This document shows positions 31,506 to 39,458 of a DNA stretch of 64,000 nt, in pieces; position 1 is the first letter of the stretch; each line of letters starts with the position of its first letter. The notes beneath the pieces were generated by a model that saw only the letters and a program-made list of their open reading frames with translations, made no database searches and was not told where the DNA came from. The stretch is taken from the NCBI RefSeq assembly GCF_033343995.1, contig NZ_CP137573.1, positions 4,683,001-4,747,000 on the forward strand, written 5' to 3'. This stretch comes from Streptomyces sp. HUAS YS2. Its GTDB lineage: Bacteria; Actinomycetota; Actinomycetes; Streptomycetales; Streptomycetaceae. A program made the position numbers and the translations under genes.

Positions 31506-33080
31506 ATGGCGAAGCACGAGCACGTTCGAGTGGCGGTGATCGGATCCGGATTCGGCGGCCTGGGGGCCGCGGTCCGGCTGCGCCGCGAGGGGATCACCGA
31601 CTTCGTCGTCCTGGAGCGGGCCGGCTCCGTGGGCGGCACCTGGCGCGACAACAGCTACCCCGGCTGCGCCTGCGACGTCCCCTCGCACCTGTACTCGTTC
31701 TCCTTCGCGCCCAACCCGGACTGGCCGCGCACCTTCTCCGGCCAGCGGCACATCCGCGCGTACCTGGAGCACGTCACCGACACCTTCGGGCTCCGGCCGC
31801 ACCTGCGGCTGAACCACGAGGTGCTGCGGATGGCCTGGGACGCGGACGCGCTGCGCTGGGACATCGAGACCAGCGGCGGCGCCTTCACCGCCGATGTGGT
31901 CGTCGCCGCGGCCGGCCCGCTGTCCGACCCGAAGATCCCCGACATCCCCGGCCTCGCCGGCTTCGAGGGCAAGGTGTTCCACTCCGCGCAGTGGGACCAC
32001 GACTACGACCTGCGCGGCAAGCGCGTCGCCATGGTCGGCACGGGCGCCTCCGCCATCCAGATCGTGCCCGCGATCCAGCCCGAGGTCGGGAGGCTCACCC
32101 TCTTCCAGCGCACGCCCGCCTGGGTCATGCCGCGCATGGACCGGGCGATCACCGGCGCCGAGCGCTGGCTGCACCGCGCCGTGCCGGTCACCGGCACCCT
32201 GCGCCGCGGCCTGCTCTGGGGCATCCGGGAACTCCAGGTCAGCGCCTTCACCAAGCGGCCGAACGAGCTCGGCCTGGTCGAGAACCTGGCCAAGGCCAAC
32301 ATCGCCCGGGCGATCAAGGACCCGGTGCTGCGGGCCAAGCTGACCCCCTCGTACCGGATCGGCTGCAAGCGGATCCTGCTCTCCAACACCTACTATCCGG
32401 CGCTCGCGCAGCCGAACGTGGACGTCGTCGCCTCCGGGCTGCGCGAGGTCCGCGGCTCGACGGTGGTCGCCGCCGACGGCACCGAGACCGAGGTCGACGC
32501 GATCATCTTCGGCACCGGCTTCCACGTCACCGACATCCCGATCGCGCACCGGGTCGTCGGCGCCGACGGCGTCACCCTGGCCGAGACCTGGAAGGGCGGC
32601 GTCGAGTCGCTGCGCGGCGCGACCGCGGCCGGCTTCCCGAACTTCATGACGATCATCGGCCCCAACACGGGCCTCGGGAACTCCTCCATGATCCTCATGA
32701 TCGAGTCCCAGCTGAACTACATGGCCGACTACCTGCGCCAGCTCGACGTCCTCGGCGGCCGCGCGGCGCTGGCCGCCCGCCCCTCCGCCGTCGGCGCCTG
32801 GAACCGCAAGCTCCAGTCCCGCATGGAGCGGACCGTGTGGAAGGCCGGCGGCTGCGACAGCTGGTACCTCGACGCCAACGGCCGCAACACGACCCTCTGG
32901 CCGGGGACGACCGGCGAGTTCCGGCGCGAGACCCGCCAGGTCGACCTCGCGGAGTACGAGGTGCTGCGCGCCCCGGCGAAGGCCCCGGAGCCCGTCGCGG
33001 CCGGCAAGAGCGCGACGAAGCGCGGCACCCGCAAGACGCAGGCCGCGCAGGCCGCGCAGACCACGGAGGTCGCCCGATGA
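31506..33080 (+). CDS. Flavin-dependent Baeyer-Villiger monooxygenase
   Basis: 524 aa. Class B flavoprotein using FAD, NADPH and O2 to insert oxygen into ketones or oxidise heteroatoms. FAD Rossmann GSGFGG (13-18), the GGTWRDNSYPGCACD active-site stretch (43-57), the Baeyer-Villiger fingerprint F153-x-G-x3-H159-x3-W163-D (FEGKVFHSAQWD), NADPH Rossmann GTGASA (178-183) and the FGTGFHVTDIP motif are all intact. The C-terminal 35 residues are a Lys/Thr/Ala-rich tail outside the enzyme. It overlaps the next gene by ATGA. The order monooxygenase, alpha/beta hydrolase, SDR resembles mymA-lipR-sadH of M. tuberculosis. Substrate unknown; an alkyl ketone or alkanol route is an inference. Confidence 0.92.
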   Translation: MAKHEHVRVAVIGSGFGGLGAAVRLRREGITDFVVLERAGSVGGTWRDNSYPGCACDVPSHLYSFSFAPNPDWPRTFSGQRHIRAYLEHVTDTFGLRPHLRLNHEVLRMAWDADALRWDIETSGGAFTADVVVAAAGPLSDPKIPDIPGLAGFEGKVFHSAQWDHDYDLRGKRVAMVGTGASAIQIVPAIQPEVGRLTLFQRTPAWVMPRMDRAITGAERWLHRAVPVTGTLRRGLLWGIRELQVSAFTKRPNELGLVENLAKANIARAIKDPVLRAKLTPSYRIGCKRILLSNTYYPALAQPNVDVVASGLREVRGSTVVAADGTETEVDAIIFGTGFHVTDIPIAHRVVGADGVTLAETWKGGVESLRGATAAGFPNFMTIIGPNTGLGNSSMILMIESQLNYMADYLRQLDVLGGRAALAARPSAVGAWNRKLQSRMERTVWKAGGCDSWYLDANGRNTTLWPGTTGEFRRETRQVDLAEYEVLRAPAKAPEPVAAGKSATKRGTRKTQAAQAAQTTEVAR

Positions 33081-34009
33081 GCCGGCTCGCCGGAGGAGGC
33101 CCGGTGCTGCGTCCGCAGCCGGCCCGCGAGATCACCGCCGTCTCCGCCGACGGCTCGCGCATCCACGTCGAGCTGTACGGCCCCGAGGGCGCCCCGGCCG
33201 TGGTGCTGGCGCACGGCTGGACCTGCTCGACCGCCTTCTGGGCCGAGCAGATACGGGAGCTGTCCGCCGACCACCGGGTCGTCGCCTACGACCAGCGCGG
33301 CCACGGCCGCAGCCCGGTGCCGGCCGGCGCGTCCGGATACTCGACCCACGCGCTCGCCGACGACCTGGAGGCCGTGCTGGCCGCCGCGCTCGCGCCCGGC
33401 GAGAAGGCGGTCGTCGCCGGGCACTCCATGGGCGGCATGACCGTGATGGCCGCGGCGTCCCGGCCGGGGTTCCGCACGCACGCCGCGGCGGTGCTGCTCT
33501 GCTCCACCGGCCCGTCGCGGCTGGCCGCCGAGTCCCTCGTGGTCCCGCTGGGGCCGGGCGCGCTGCGGACCCGGCTGACCGTCGCGATCCTCGGCGCGAA
33601 GGCGCCGCTGGGACCGGTCACACCGGTCTCGAGGAAGATCCTCAAGTACGCCACGATGGGGCCCGGTTCGGCGCCCGAGCGGGTCGACGCCTGTGCCCGC
33701 ATCGTGCACGCCTGCCCCCGCAAGGCCCGCGTGGGCTGGTCGCACGTCCTCGCCGAGCTGGACCTCGACGCGGGTGTGCGGGCGCTGACCCTGCCGGTGG
33801 CGGTGCTCGTGGGCACCGCGGACCGGCTGACCCCGCCCGTCCACGCCAGGGGCCTGGCGGCCGCGCTGCCGCAGTGCGTGGGCCTGACCGAGCTGGCGGG
33901 CATGGGACACATGACTCCGGTGGAGGCCCCGGAGGCCGTCACCGCGCGGATCCGAGAACTGACCGGCACGTACCTGGGCACGGGCCTGGGTGTGAAGGAG
34001 GACGCATGA
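33077..34009 (+). CDS. Alpha/beta-fold hydrolase
   Basis: 310 aa from ATG at 33077, overlapping the monooxygenase by ATGA. Alpha/beta-hydrolase core: oxyanion HGWTCSTAFW, YDQRGHGRSPVP, nucleophile elbow GHSMGG with S117, acid region LVGTADRLTPPVHARGLA, and the closing histidine in GMGHMTPVEAPEAV. There is no signal peptide. In this operon it may hydrolyse the ester or lactone formed by the Baeyer-Villiger enzyme, as esterases do in cyclic-ketone and alkane degradation clusters. Haloperoxidase-like relatives share the motif set, so an esterase role is probable rather than proven. Confidence 0.9.
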   Translation: MSRLAGGGPVLRPQPAREITAVSADGSRIHVELYGPEGAPAVVLAHGWTCSTAFWAEQIRELSADHRVVAYDQRGHGRSPVPAGASGYSTHALADDLEAVLAAALAPGEKAVVAGHSMGGMTVMAAASRPGFRTHAAAVLLCSTGPSRLAAESLVVPLGPGALRTRLTVAILGAKAPLGPVTPVSRKILKYATMGPGSAPERVDACARIVHACPRKARVGWSHVLAELDLDAGVRALTLPVAVLVGTADRLTPPVHARGLAAALPQCVGLTELAGMGHMTPVEAPEAVTARIRELTGTYLGTGLGVKEDA

Positions 34010-34887
34010 GCAGGGTGAGCCTGGAAGGACAGGTCGCGGTCGTCACCGGAGCGGCCCGCGGCGTCGGCGAACTCCTCGCCCGCAAGCTGTCCGCCCGCGG
34101 CGCGAAGATCGCGCTGGTCGGCCTGGAGCCGGAGATGCTGAAGGAGGTCGCCGGCCGGCTGCACACCGAGGCCGACTGGTGGCACGCGGACGTCACCGAC
34201 CACGAGGCGATGGCGAGGGTCGCGCAGGAGGTCAAGGAGCGCTTCGGCAAGGTCGACATCGTCGTCGCCAACGCCGGTGTGGCGGCGGGCGGTCCGTTCC
34301 TGGACTCCGACCCGGTCGCCTGGCGGCGGGTCATCGAGGTCAACCTGATCGGCTCGGCGGTGACCGGCCGCGCGTTCCTGCCCGTACTGATGGAGTCGCG
34401 CGGGTACTTCCTGCAGATCGCCTCGCTGGCCGCGATGACGCCGGCCCCGATGATGACCGCGTACTGCGCGTCGAAGTCGGGCGTCGAGGCCTTCGCGCAC
34501 AGCCTGCGGGCCGAGGTCGGCTACAAGGGCGTGAAGGTCGGCGTCGGCTACCTGTCCTGGACGGACACCGACATGGTGCGCGGCGCGGACCAGGACGACG
34601 TGATGAAGGAGCTGCGGCAGCGGCTGCCCTGGCCGTCCAACCGCACCTACCCGCTCGGCCCCGCCGTCGACCGGATCGTCGCGGGCATCGAGCGGCGCTC
34701 CGCGCACGTGTACGCCCAGTGGTGGCTGCGCGGCATGCAGGCCGGCAGGGGCTACCTGCCGGGCATCATCGCGACGGTCGGGCAGCGCGAGATGCGCCGC
34801 TTCGAACCGCGGCTCGGCAGCGTGTCCCGGGGGCTCGTGGGCGCGGGCGGGGCCGCCGACGAGCAGGCCCGTACGGAGAGCCACTGA
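34006..34887 (+). CDS. Short-chain dehydrogenase/reductase
   Basis: 293 aa from ATG at 34006, overlapping the hydrolase by ATGA. Classical SDR: cofactor loop TGAARGVG (14-21), NAG in VVANAGVAAGGPF, catalytic S in QIASLAAM and Y153-x3-K157 (YCASK). The C-terminus (NRTYPLGPAVDRIVAGIERRSAHVYAQWWLRGMQAGRGYLPG) is longer than in ketoacyl reductases and resembles SadH-like SDRs. In the operon it would supply the ketone substrate by alcohol oxidation, or reduce it. Specificity for NAD or NADP is not evident. Confidence 0.9.
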   Translation: MSRVSLEGQVAVVTGAARGVGELLARKLSARGAKIALVGLEPEMLKEVAGRLHTEADWWHADVTDHEAMARVAQEVKERFGKVDIVVANAGVAAGGPFLDSDPVAWRRVIEVNLIGSAVTGRAFLPVLMESRGYFLQIASLAAMTPAPMMTAYCASKSGVEAFAHSLRAEVGYKGVKVGVGYLSWTDTDMVRGADQDDVMKELRQRLPWPSNRTYPLGPAVDRIVAGIERRSAHVYAQWWLRGMQAGRGYLPGIIATVGQREMRRFEPRLGSVSRGLVGAGGAADEQARTESH

Positions 34888-35003
34888 AGTCGGTGACGGA
34901 GCGTCGCTGATCGAAATGCGCGCATTGTCCGGGCGTGTCAGGCTGGTCGAGGCCCAGGGGCGACACGCCCCGTATCCCTCTCACCCTTCTAGGAGTGAAC
35001 CTC

Positions 35004-35189
35004 ATGGGCATGCAGGACCAGTTCAAGGACAAGGCGCGGGAACTCGCCGACCAGGCGAGGCAGAAGACGGGCAACGCCAAGGAGGAAGCGTCCTCGCGTG
35101 CCTCCCGGTCGCGTGACCAGGCCGACGAGCAGTCGAGCCGCCGCCGCCAGGAGGAGCAGGACCGCTTCGACCAGGACTACGACGCCTGA
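35004..35189 (+). CDS. Small hydrophilic CsbD-like protein
   Basis: 61 aa from ATG at 35004 with AGGAG 8 nt upstream. Entirely polar and predicted helical (MQDQFKDKARELADQARQKTGNAKEEASSRASRSRDQADEQSSRRRQEEQDRFDQDYDA). The pattern of K/A/Q-rich heptads resembles CsbD/YjbJ-type stress proteins and hydrophilins, though the CsbD core is not complete. It probably accumulates in stress or stationary phase; this is inferred from composition. It is isolated between terminators and is monocistronic. Confidence 0.7.
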   Translation: MGMQDQFKDKARELADQARQKTGNAKEEASSRASRSRDQADEQSSRRRQEEQDRFDQDYDA

Positions 35190-35205
35190 CGCCGGTCCGA
35201 CGAGG

Positions 35206-35235
35206 AAGGCGCACCCGGGACGCCGGGTGCGCCTT
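35206..35235 (+). terminator. Terminator of the CsbD-like gene
   Basis: AAGGCGCACCCGG (35206-35218) pairs perfectly with CCGGGTGCGCCTT (35223-35235) around GACG, 16 bp after the stop codon. Confidence 0.9.
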
Positions 35236-35295
35236 TCGCATGCCGAGGCCGGGCGCCTTTCGTGCCGAGTCCGGGTGCGCTTTCACCACGACCAT

Positions 35296-35329
35296 GCAGA
35301 GACCCCTTCATCCGTGAAGGGGTCTCTGC
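35296..35329 (-). terminator. Terminator of the tricorn protease gene
   Basis: GCAGAGACCCCTTCA (35296-35310) pairs perfectly with TGAAGGGGTCTCTGC (35315-35329) around TCCG, 10 bp beyond the tricorn stop codon. With the preceding hairpin it separates the two convergent genes completely. Confidence 0.9.
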
Positions 35330-35339
35330 GTGCGCCGTC

Positions 35340-38300
35340 TCAGCTCCTGGGCGGGAGCTTCGGCCGGGAGCGGTCCGGGATGTCGGTGTGTCCCGGCGGG
35401 GAGGCCGCCGGGGACTCGCCGAGCAGCGCCACCGCCAGTTCGACCGCGTCCGCGAGCTGGCGGTGCCGGCCCTCGGCCCAGTCGAGCGGGGTGCGCTCCA
35501 CCGCGACGTCCGGCTCCACACCGTGGTTCTCCACCGACCAGCCGTACTCGGGGAACCAGGCCGCGTTCATCGGGACGGTGATCTGCGTACCGTCGCCCAG
35601 CCGGTGGCGTCCCGTCATGCCGACCACGCCGCCCCAGGTGCGCAGGCCGACGACCGGGCCGAGGCCGAGCAGCTTGAACGCCGCGGTGATCATGTCGCCG
35701 TCGGAGGAGGTGGCCTCGTCGGCGAGCGCGACCACCGGGCCGCGCGGCGCGTTCGAGGCGTAACTGACCGGCTGGGCGTTGCGGGTGAGGTCCCAGCCGA
35801 GGATCTTGCGGGTCAGCTTCTCCACGACCAGCTCGCTGATGTGCCCGCCCGCGTTGCCGCGCACGTCCACGATCAGCGCGGGCCGGGAGACCTCCATCCG
35901 CAGGTCCCGGTTGAACTGGGCCCAGCCGGAGCCGCCCATGTCGGGGATGTGCAGGTAGCCGCACTTGCCGCCGCTGACCTCCCGTACGACGGCCCGGCGT
36001 TTGGCGACCCAGTCCTGGTAGCGCAGCGGCCGTTCGTCGACCAGCGGCACGATCGCGACCCGGCGGGCCCGCCCGAGGCCCTCGGCCGGCTGGAAGGTCA
36101 GCTCGACCGTCGTGCCGCCGGTCCCGGCGAGCAGCGGGTACGGCCCGGCCACCGGGTCCACCGGACGGCCGTCGACATGGGTGAGGACCGCGCCCTCGCG
36201 GATGCCGGTGCCGGCCAGCGGGGAGCGCGCCTTGGAGTCGGAGGAGTCCCCCGCCAGGATCCGCTTGACCAGCCACCCCTCCTCCCGGCACACGAAGTTG
36301 GCGCCGAGCAGCCCCTGCGGGCGCTGGTAGTGCGGCGGGCCCTCGTTGCGGCGGGCGGGCGAGACGTACGCGTGCGAGGTGCCGAGCTCGCCGAGGACCT
36401 CGCGCAGCAGGTCGGCGAAGTCGTCGGGGGAGGCGACCCGTTCGACGAGCGGTCGGTACTGGTCGAGCACCGCGCTCCAGTCGATGCCGCACATGTCCGG
36501 GTCCCAGAAGTAGGCGCGGATGATCCGGCCCGCCTCGTCGAAGGCGCCCTTCCACTCCGCCTCGGGGTCGACCTCGTGCAGGATCCGGCGCAGGTCCAGA
36601 TAGACCGTGGAGTCGCTGTCGCCGGGCTCGGTCGACGGGACGGCGCGCAGTTCGCCCTCGTCGACGACGACGAGGCGGGTGCCGTCGCCGCTCACCGAGA
36701 ACCAGTCGAGATGGCCGACGAGTTCGGACTTGCGCGCCTTGGTGAGGTTGAAGTGCTCCAGCGTGGGCCGCCCGGAGGTGTCCGCCGGGTTGACGAAGGT
36801 CTCGCCGAGCGCGCCCGAGATGGGCCAGCGCAGCCAGACCAGACCGCCGCCGGCGACCGGGTGCAGCGCCGAGTACTTGGACGCGGCGACCGGGAACGGC
36901 GTGACCCGGCTCTCCAGGCCCTCCACCTCCACCATGACCGCGCCGTCGCCGCCGCCCTCCTCGCCCTCCACCGGGTCGAGCCCGCCCGCTGCCGGCCGGC
37001 CCTCCGGCGAGAGCGCGAACGGCGAGGGCGTCGCCGAGGACAGCGGGACCAGGTACGGGCGGCAGCCGAGCGGGAACGACAGGTCCCCGGTGTGCACGTC
37101 GTACACCGGGTCGAAGCCGCGCCACGACAGGAAGGCGAGATAGCGCCCGTCCCGGGTGAAGACCGGATTCTCGTCCTCGAAGCGGCCGTTGGTGACGTCC
37201 ACGACGACCCGTTCGCCCGGTCCGGCGATCCGCGCCATCTTGATCGACCGGAGCGTGCGCCCGATCCCCGGGTGCGACCAGGTCAGCCAGGTGCCGTCGG
37301 GGGAGAACGCGAGGTCGCGCACCGGCCCGTTGACCGACCGGATCAGCTCGCTGACCTCGCCGTTCGAGTCCTCCGTGGCGTCGAGCAGCAGCAGCCGCCC
37401 GTCGTTGGAGGCGATCGCGAGCCGTTCGCCGTCCGGGTCGGACACCAGCTCCTCCACCCGGCCGAGTTCGCCGGCGGCCAGCCGCCGGGGCTCCCGGTCG
37501 CCGGTGGCCCGCGGCAGGTACGCGATCTCGATCGCGTCGTCGCCCTCGGCGTCCGTCACGTACGCGACCTGGCCGCCGCTGCCCAGCATCTCCGGCAGCC
37601 GGACCCGGACGCCGGGGGTGTCGGTGATCGTGCGGGCTGGGCCGTCCCGGTGGGTCAGCCAGTACAGGCTGCCGCGCACCCCGACCGCGCTCGCCCGTCC
37701 GGTCTCGTCGACGGAGATCGCGTCGACGTGGTGGGCGGCCGGGACCTGGTACGGGCGCCGGCCGGCCCGCGGGCCGCCGAGCCGCACGTCCAGCCGGCGC
37801 GGCTCGGAGTCCGCGGCCAGCTCGTCGACGATCCACAGTTCGCCCGCGCACTGGTAGACCACCCGCCGCCCGTCGCTGCTCGCGTGGCGGGCGTAGAAGG
37901 CGTCGTGGTCGGTGTGTCGCCGCAGGTCGGAGCCGTCGGGCAGGCAGGAGTACAGGTTGCCGACGCCCTCGTGGTCGGAGAGGAAGGCGATCCGCCCGGA
38001 CACGAACATCGGCGCGTCCAACTGGCCGTTCAGCTGCGGCAGCAGCCGCTCGCCGTGCAGCCAGAGCCGGCCGGTCGCCCCGCCCCGGTACCGCTTCCAG
38101 GCGGCCGGCTCGTGCGGTGGCCGACCGGTGAGCAGCAGGGTGCGGCGCTCGCCGTCGAGGTCGGCGACCGCGATGTGGGAGGCGGGGCCCCAGGGCAGGC
38201 GCCTGCCGGGGGAGCCGTCGGTGGGCACGGTGTACGCCCAGGAGAAGTGCGAGAACGGCTGGCCGTGCGAGGCGACGGCGAGGATGTCGCCGTCCGGGCC

Positions 38301-38603
38301 CCAGCCGCAGACCCGTGTGTCGGTCGACCCCCAGTAGGTGAGCCGGCGGGCCGGGCCGCCGTCGACCGGGGCGAGATGGATCTCCGGATCCAGGCTGCGC
38401 CAGCTCGTGTACGCGATGTGCGAGCCGTCGGGGGAGAACCGCGGGTGCCCGATCCGGGTCCGGTCGACGGTCACCCGCCAGGCTCGGCCGGGCCGCTGTC
38501 CGCCGGGCGCGAGGGGCGCGACCCAGAGGTCGTCCTCGGCCGCGAAGCACAGCAGGTCGTCGTGGAGGTGCGGGAAGCGGAGATACGCGGCGTCGTCACT
38601 CAC
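35340..38603 (-). CDS. Tricorn protease (S41 family)
   Basis: 1087 aa, normal family length (Thermoplasma tricorn is 1071 aa). It is a large cytoplasmic oligopeptidase thought to act downstream of the proteasome. Layout: two beta-propellers (about 1-340 and 341-680, with RFSPDGSHIAYTSW, AFSPDGTWLTWSHPG and FTRDGRYLAFLSWRG blades), helical cap, PDZ (about 760-850, GIREGAVLTHVDGRPVDPV) and the C-terminal S41 core. Catalytic candidates: H744 in ELGTSHAYV, close to H746 of Thermoplasma, and a Ser at 966/967 in ATSSDGDM, matching S965. An acidic Gly-rich insert (VEGEEGGGDGAV) sits in the second propeller. It is divergent from a tetR gene with twin operators. Confidence 0.93.
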   Translation of the reverse strand: MSDDAAYLRFPHLHDDLLCFAAEDDLWVAPLAPGGQRPGRAWRVTVDRTRIGHPRFSPDGSHIAYTSWRSLDPEIHLAPVDGGPARRLTYWGSTDTRVCGWGPDGDILAVASHGQPFSHFSWAYTVPTDGSPGRRLPWGPASHIAVADLDGERRTLLLTGRPPHEPAAWKRYRGGATGRLWLHGERLLPQLNGQLDAPMFVSGRIAFLSDHEGVGNLYSCLPDGSDLRRHTDHDAFYARHASSDGRRVVYQCAGELWIVDELAADSEPRRLDVRLGGPRAGRRPYQVPAAHHVDAISVDETGRASAVGVRGSLYWLTHRDGPARTITDTPGVRVRLPEMLGSGGQVAYVTDAEGDDAIEIAYLPRATGDREPRRLAAGELGRVEELVSDPDGERLAIASNDGRLLLLDATEDSNGEVSELIRSVNGPVRDLAFSPDGTWLTWSHPGIGRTLRSIKMARIAGPGERVVVDVTNGRFEDENPVFTRDGRYLAFLSWRGFDPVYDVHTGDLSFPLGCRPYLVPLSSATPSPFALSPEGRPAAGGLDPVEGEEGGGDGAVMVEVEGLESRVTPFPVAASKYSALHPVAGGGLVWLRWPISGALGETFVNPADTSGRPTLEHFNLTKARKSELVGHLDWFSVSGDGTRLVVVDEGELRAVPSTEPGDSDSTVYLDLRRILHEVDPEAEWKGAFDEAGRIIRAYFWDPDMCGIDWSAVLDQYRPLVERVASPDDFADLLREVLGELGTSHAYVSPARRNEGPPHYQRPQGLLGANFVCREEGWLVKRILAGDSSDSKARSPLAGTGIREGAVLTHVDGRPVDPVAGPYPLLAGTGGTTVELTFQPAEGLGRARRVAIVPLVDERPLRYQDWVAKRRAVVREVSGGKCGYLHIPDMGGSGWAQFNRDLRMEVSRPALIVDVRGNAGGHISELVVEKLTRKILGWDLTRNAQPVSYASNAPRGPVVALADEATSSDGDMITAAFKLLGLGPVVGLRTWGGVVGMTGRHRLGDGTQITVPMNAAWFPEYGWSVENHGVEPDVAVERTPLDWAEGRHRQLADAVELAVALLGESPAASPPGHTDIPDRSRPKLPPRS

Positions 38604-38673
38604 TCGTCAATGCTTTCCGCGCGGAGGGGGTGCGGCAACTCGTACGGACCTACGGATGTGGGCCAGGACACGT

Positions 38674-38734
38674 ACGAAACGGTTTCGTTTCGCTCGGGGG
38701 AGGGGTACCGTCCTGGTGTACGAAACCGTTTCGT
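38674..38734 (+). promoter_or_regulatory. Twin TetR-type operators
   Basis: ACGAAACGGTTTCGT (38674-38688) and ACGAAACCGTTTCGT (38720-38734) are perfect 7-bp inverted repeats around one central base, differing only at that base. They start 46 bp apart in the 162-bp region between tricorn and tetR; the second ends 31 bp before the tetR start. This is the expected layout for TetR autoregulation. Confidence 0.8.
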
Positions 38735-38765
38735 TCGGAACGGCACAGGTGAGGAGGCACCGGAC

Positions 38766-39338
38766 ATGGCGCGCAGCAGGCTCACTCCCGAGCGGGAGTC
38801 CGAGCTGTACGAGGCCGTGCTCGACCTGCTCCGCGAGGTCGGCTACGACGGACTCACCATGGACGCCGTCGCCGGCCGCACGCACTCCAGCAAGGCGACC
38901 CTCTACCGCCAGTGGGGGAGCAAGCCCGAACTCGTCGCCAAGGCGCTGCGCCACAACAAGCCCGCCGGTCTCGCCGAGATCGACACCGGCTCCCTGCGCG
39001 GCGACTTCCACGCGATGCTGGAGCGCACCGACGACTGCCAGATGGAGAAGGACTCCGCGCTGATGCGGGGTCTGGCCCATGCCGTCCACGAGAACCCCGA
39101 ACTCCACCGGGCGTTGCGCGAGCTGCTCATCGAGCCCGAGATGTCGGAGTTCGACGAGGTGCTGCGCAGGGCGGTGGACCGGGGCGAGGTCAGTGCCGAC
39201 AACCCGGCCCTGAAGCTCCTTCCGCACATGCTGTTCGGCGCGTTCGTCGCCCGCCCGCTGATCGAGGATCGGCCGGTCGACCGCGCGTTCCTGGCCGTCT
39301 ACGTCGACGCCGTGGTGCTCCCCTCACTCGGCGTCTGA
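38766..39338 (+). CDS. TetR-family transcriptional repressor
   Basis: 190 aa from ATG at 38766 (GAGGAGG upstream). The N-terminal HTH is typical: ERESELYEAVLDLLREVGYDGLTMDAVAGRTHSSKATLYRQWGSKPELVAKAL (about 10-62). The ligand domain has QMEKDSALMRGLAHAVHENPELHRALRELLIEPEM and a C-terminal TetR_C_16/11-like helix pair. It most likely represses itself and the MMPL transporter 120 bp downstream through the twin ACGAAAC-n-GTTTCGT palindromes; the divergent tricorn gene could also be affected. The effector is unknown, perhaps a substrate of the transporter. Confidence 0.92.
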   Translation: MARSRLTPERESELYEAVLDLLREVGYDGLTMDAVAGRTHSSKATLYRQWGSKPELVAKALRHNKPAGLAEIDTGSLRGDFHAMLERTDDCQMEKDSALMRGLAHAVHENPELHRALRELLIEPEMSEFDEVLRRAVDRGEVSADNPALKLLPHMLFGAFVARPLIEDRPVDRAFLAVYVDAVVLPSLGV

Positions 39339-39458
39339 CGCTCCGTCCCACCCGTCCCAGGTCCCACCTGCACCGCCCGCACCACCTGACGTCGCACCGC
39401 TCACGCCGTCGGGCCGGCTCCCCATGCCCTGTCCCACTCCACACCGGGAGTTGCCCCC

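Noticed and set aside
30685..34887. Part of a secondary-metabolite gene cluster
   Set aside because: Monooxygenase, hydrolase and SDR occur without any synthase, synthetase or terpene cyclase within the window; a catabolic or lipid-modifying role is simpler.
35262..39338. A 1358-codon open frame on the plus strand antisense to tricorn
   Set aside because: It is a by-product of high third-position GC. Only its last 190 codons (the TetR gene) show real family motifs; the tricorn frame carries propeller, PDZ and S41 motifs.
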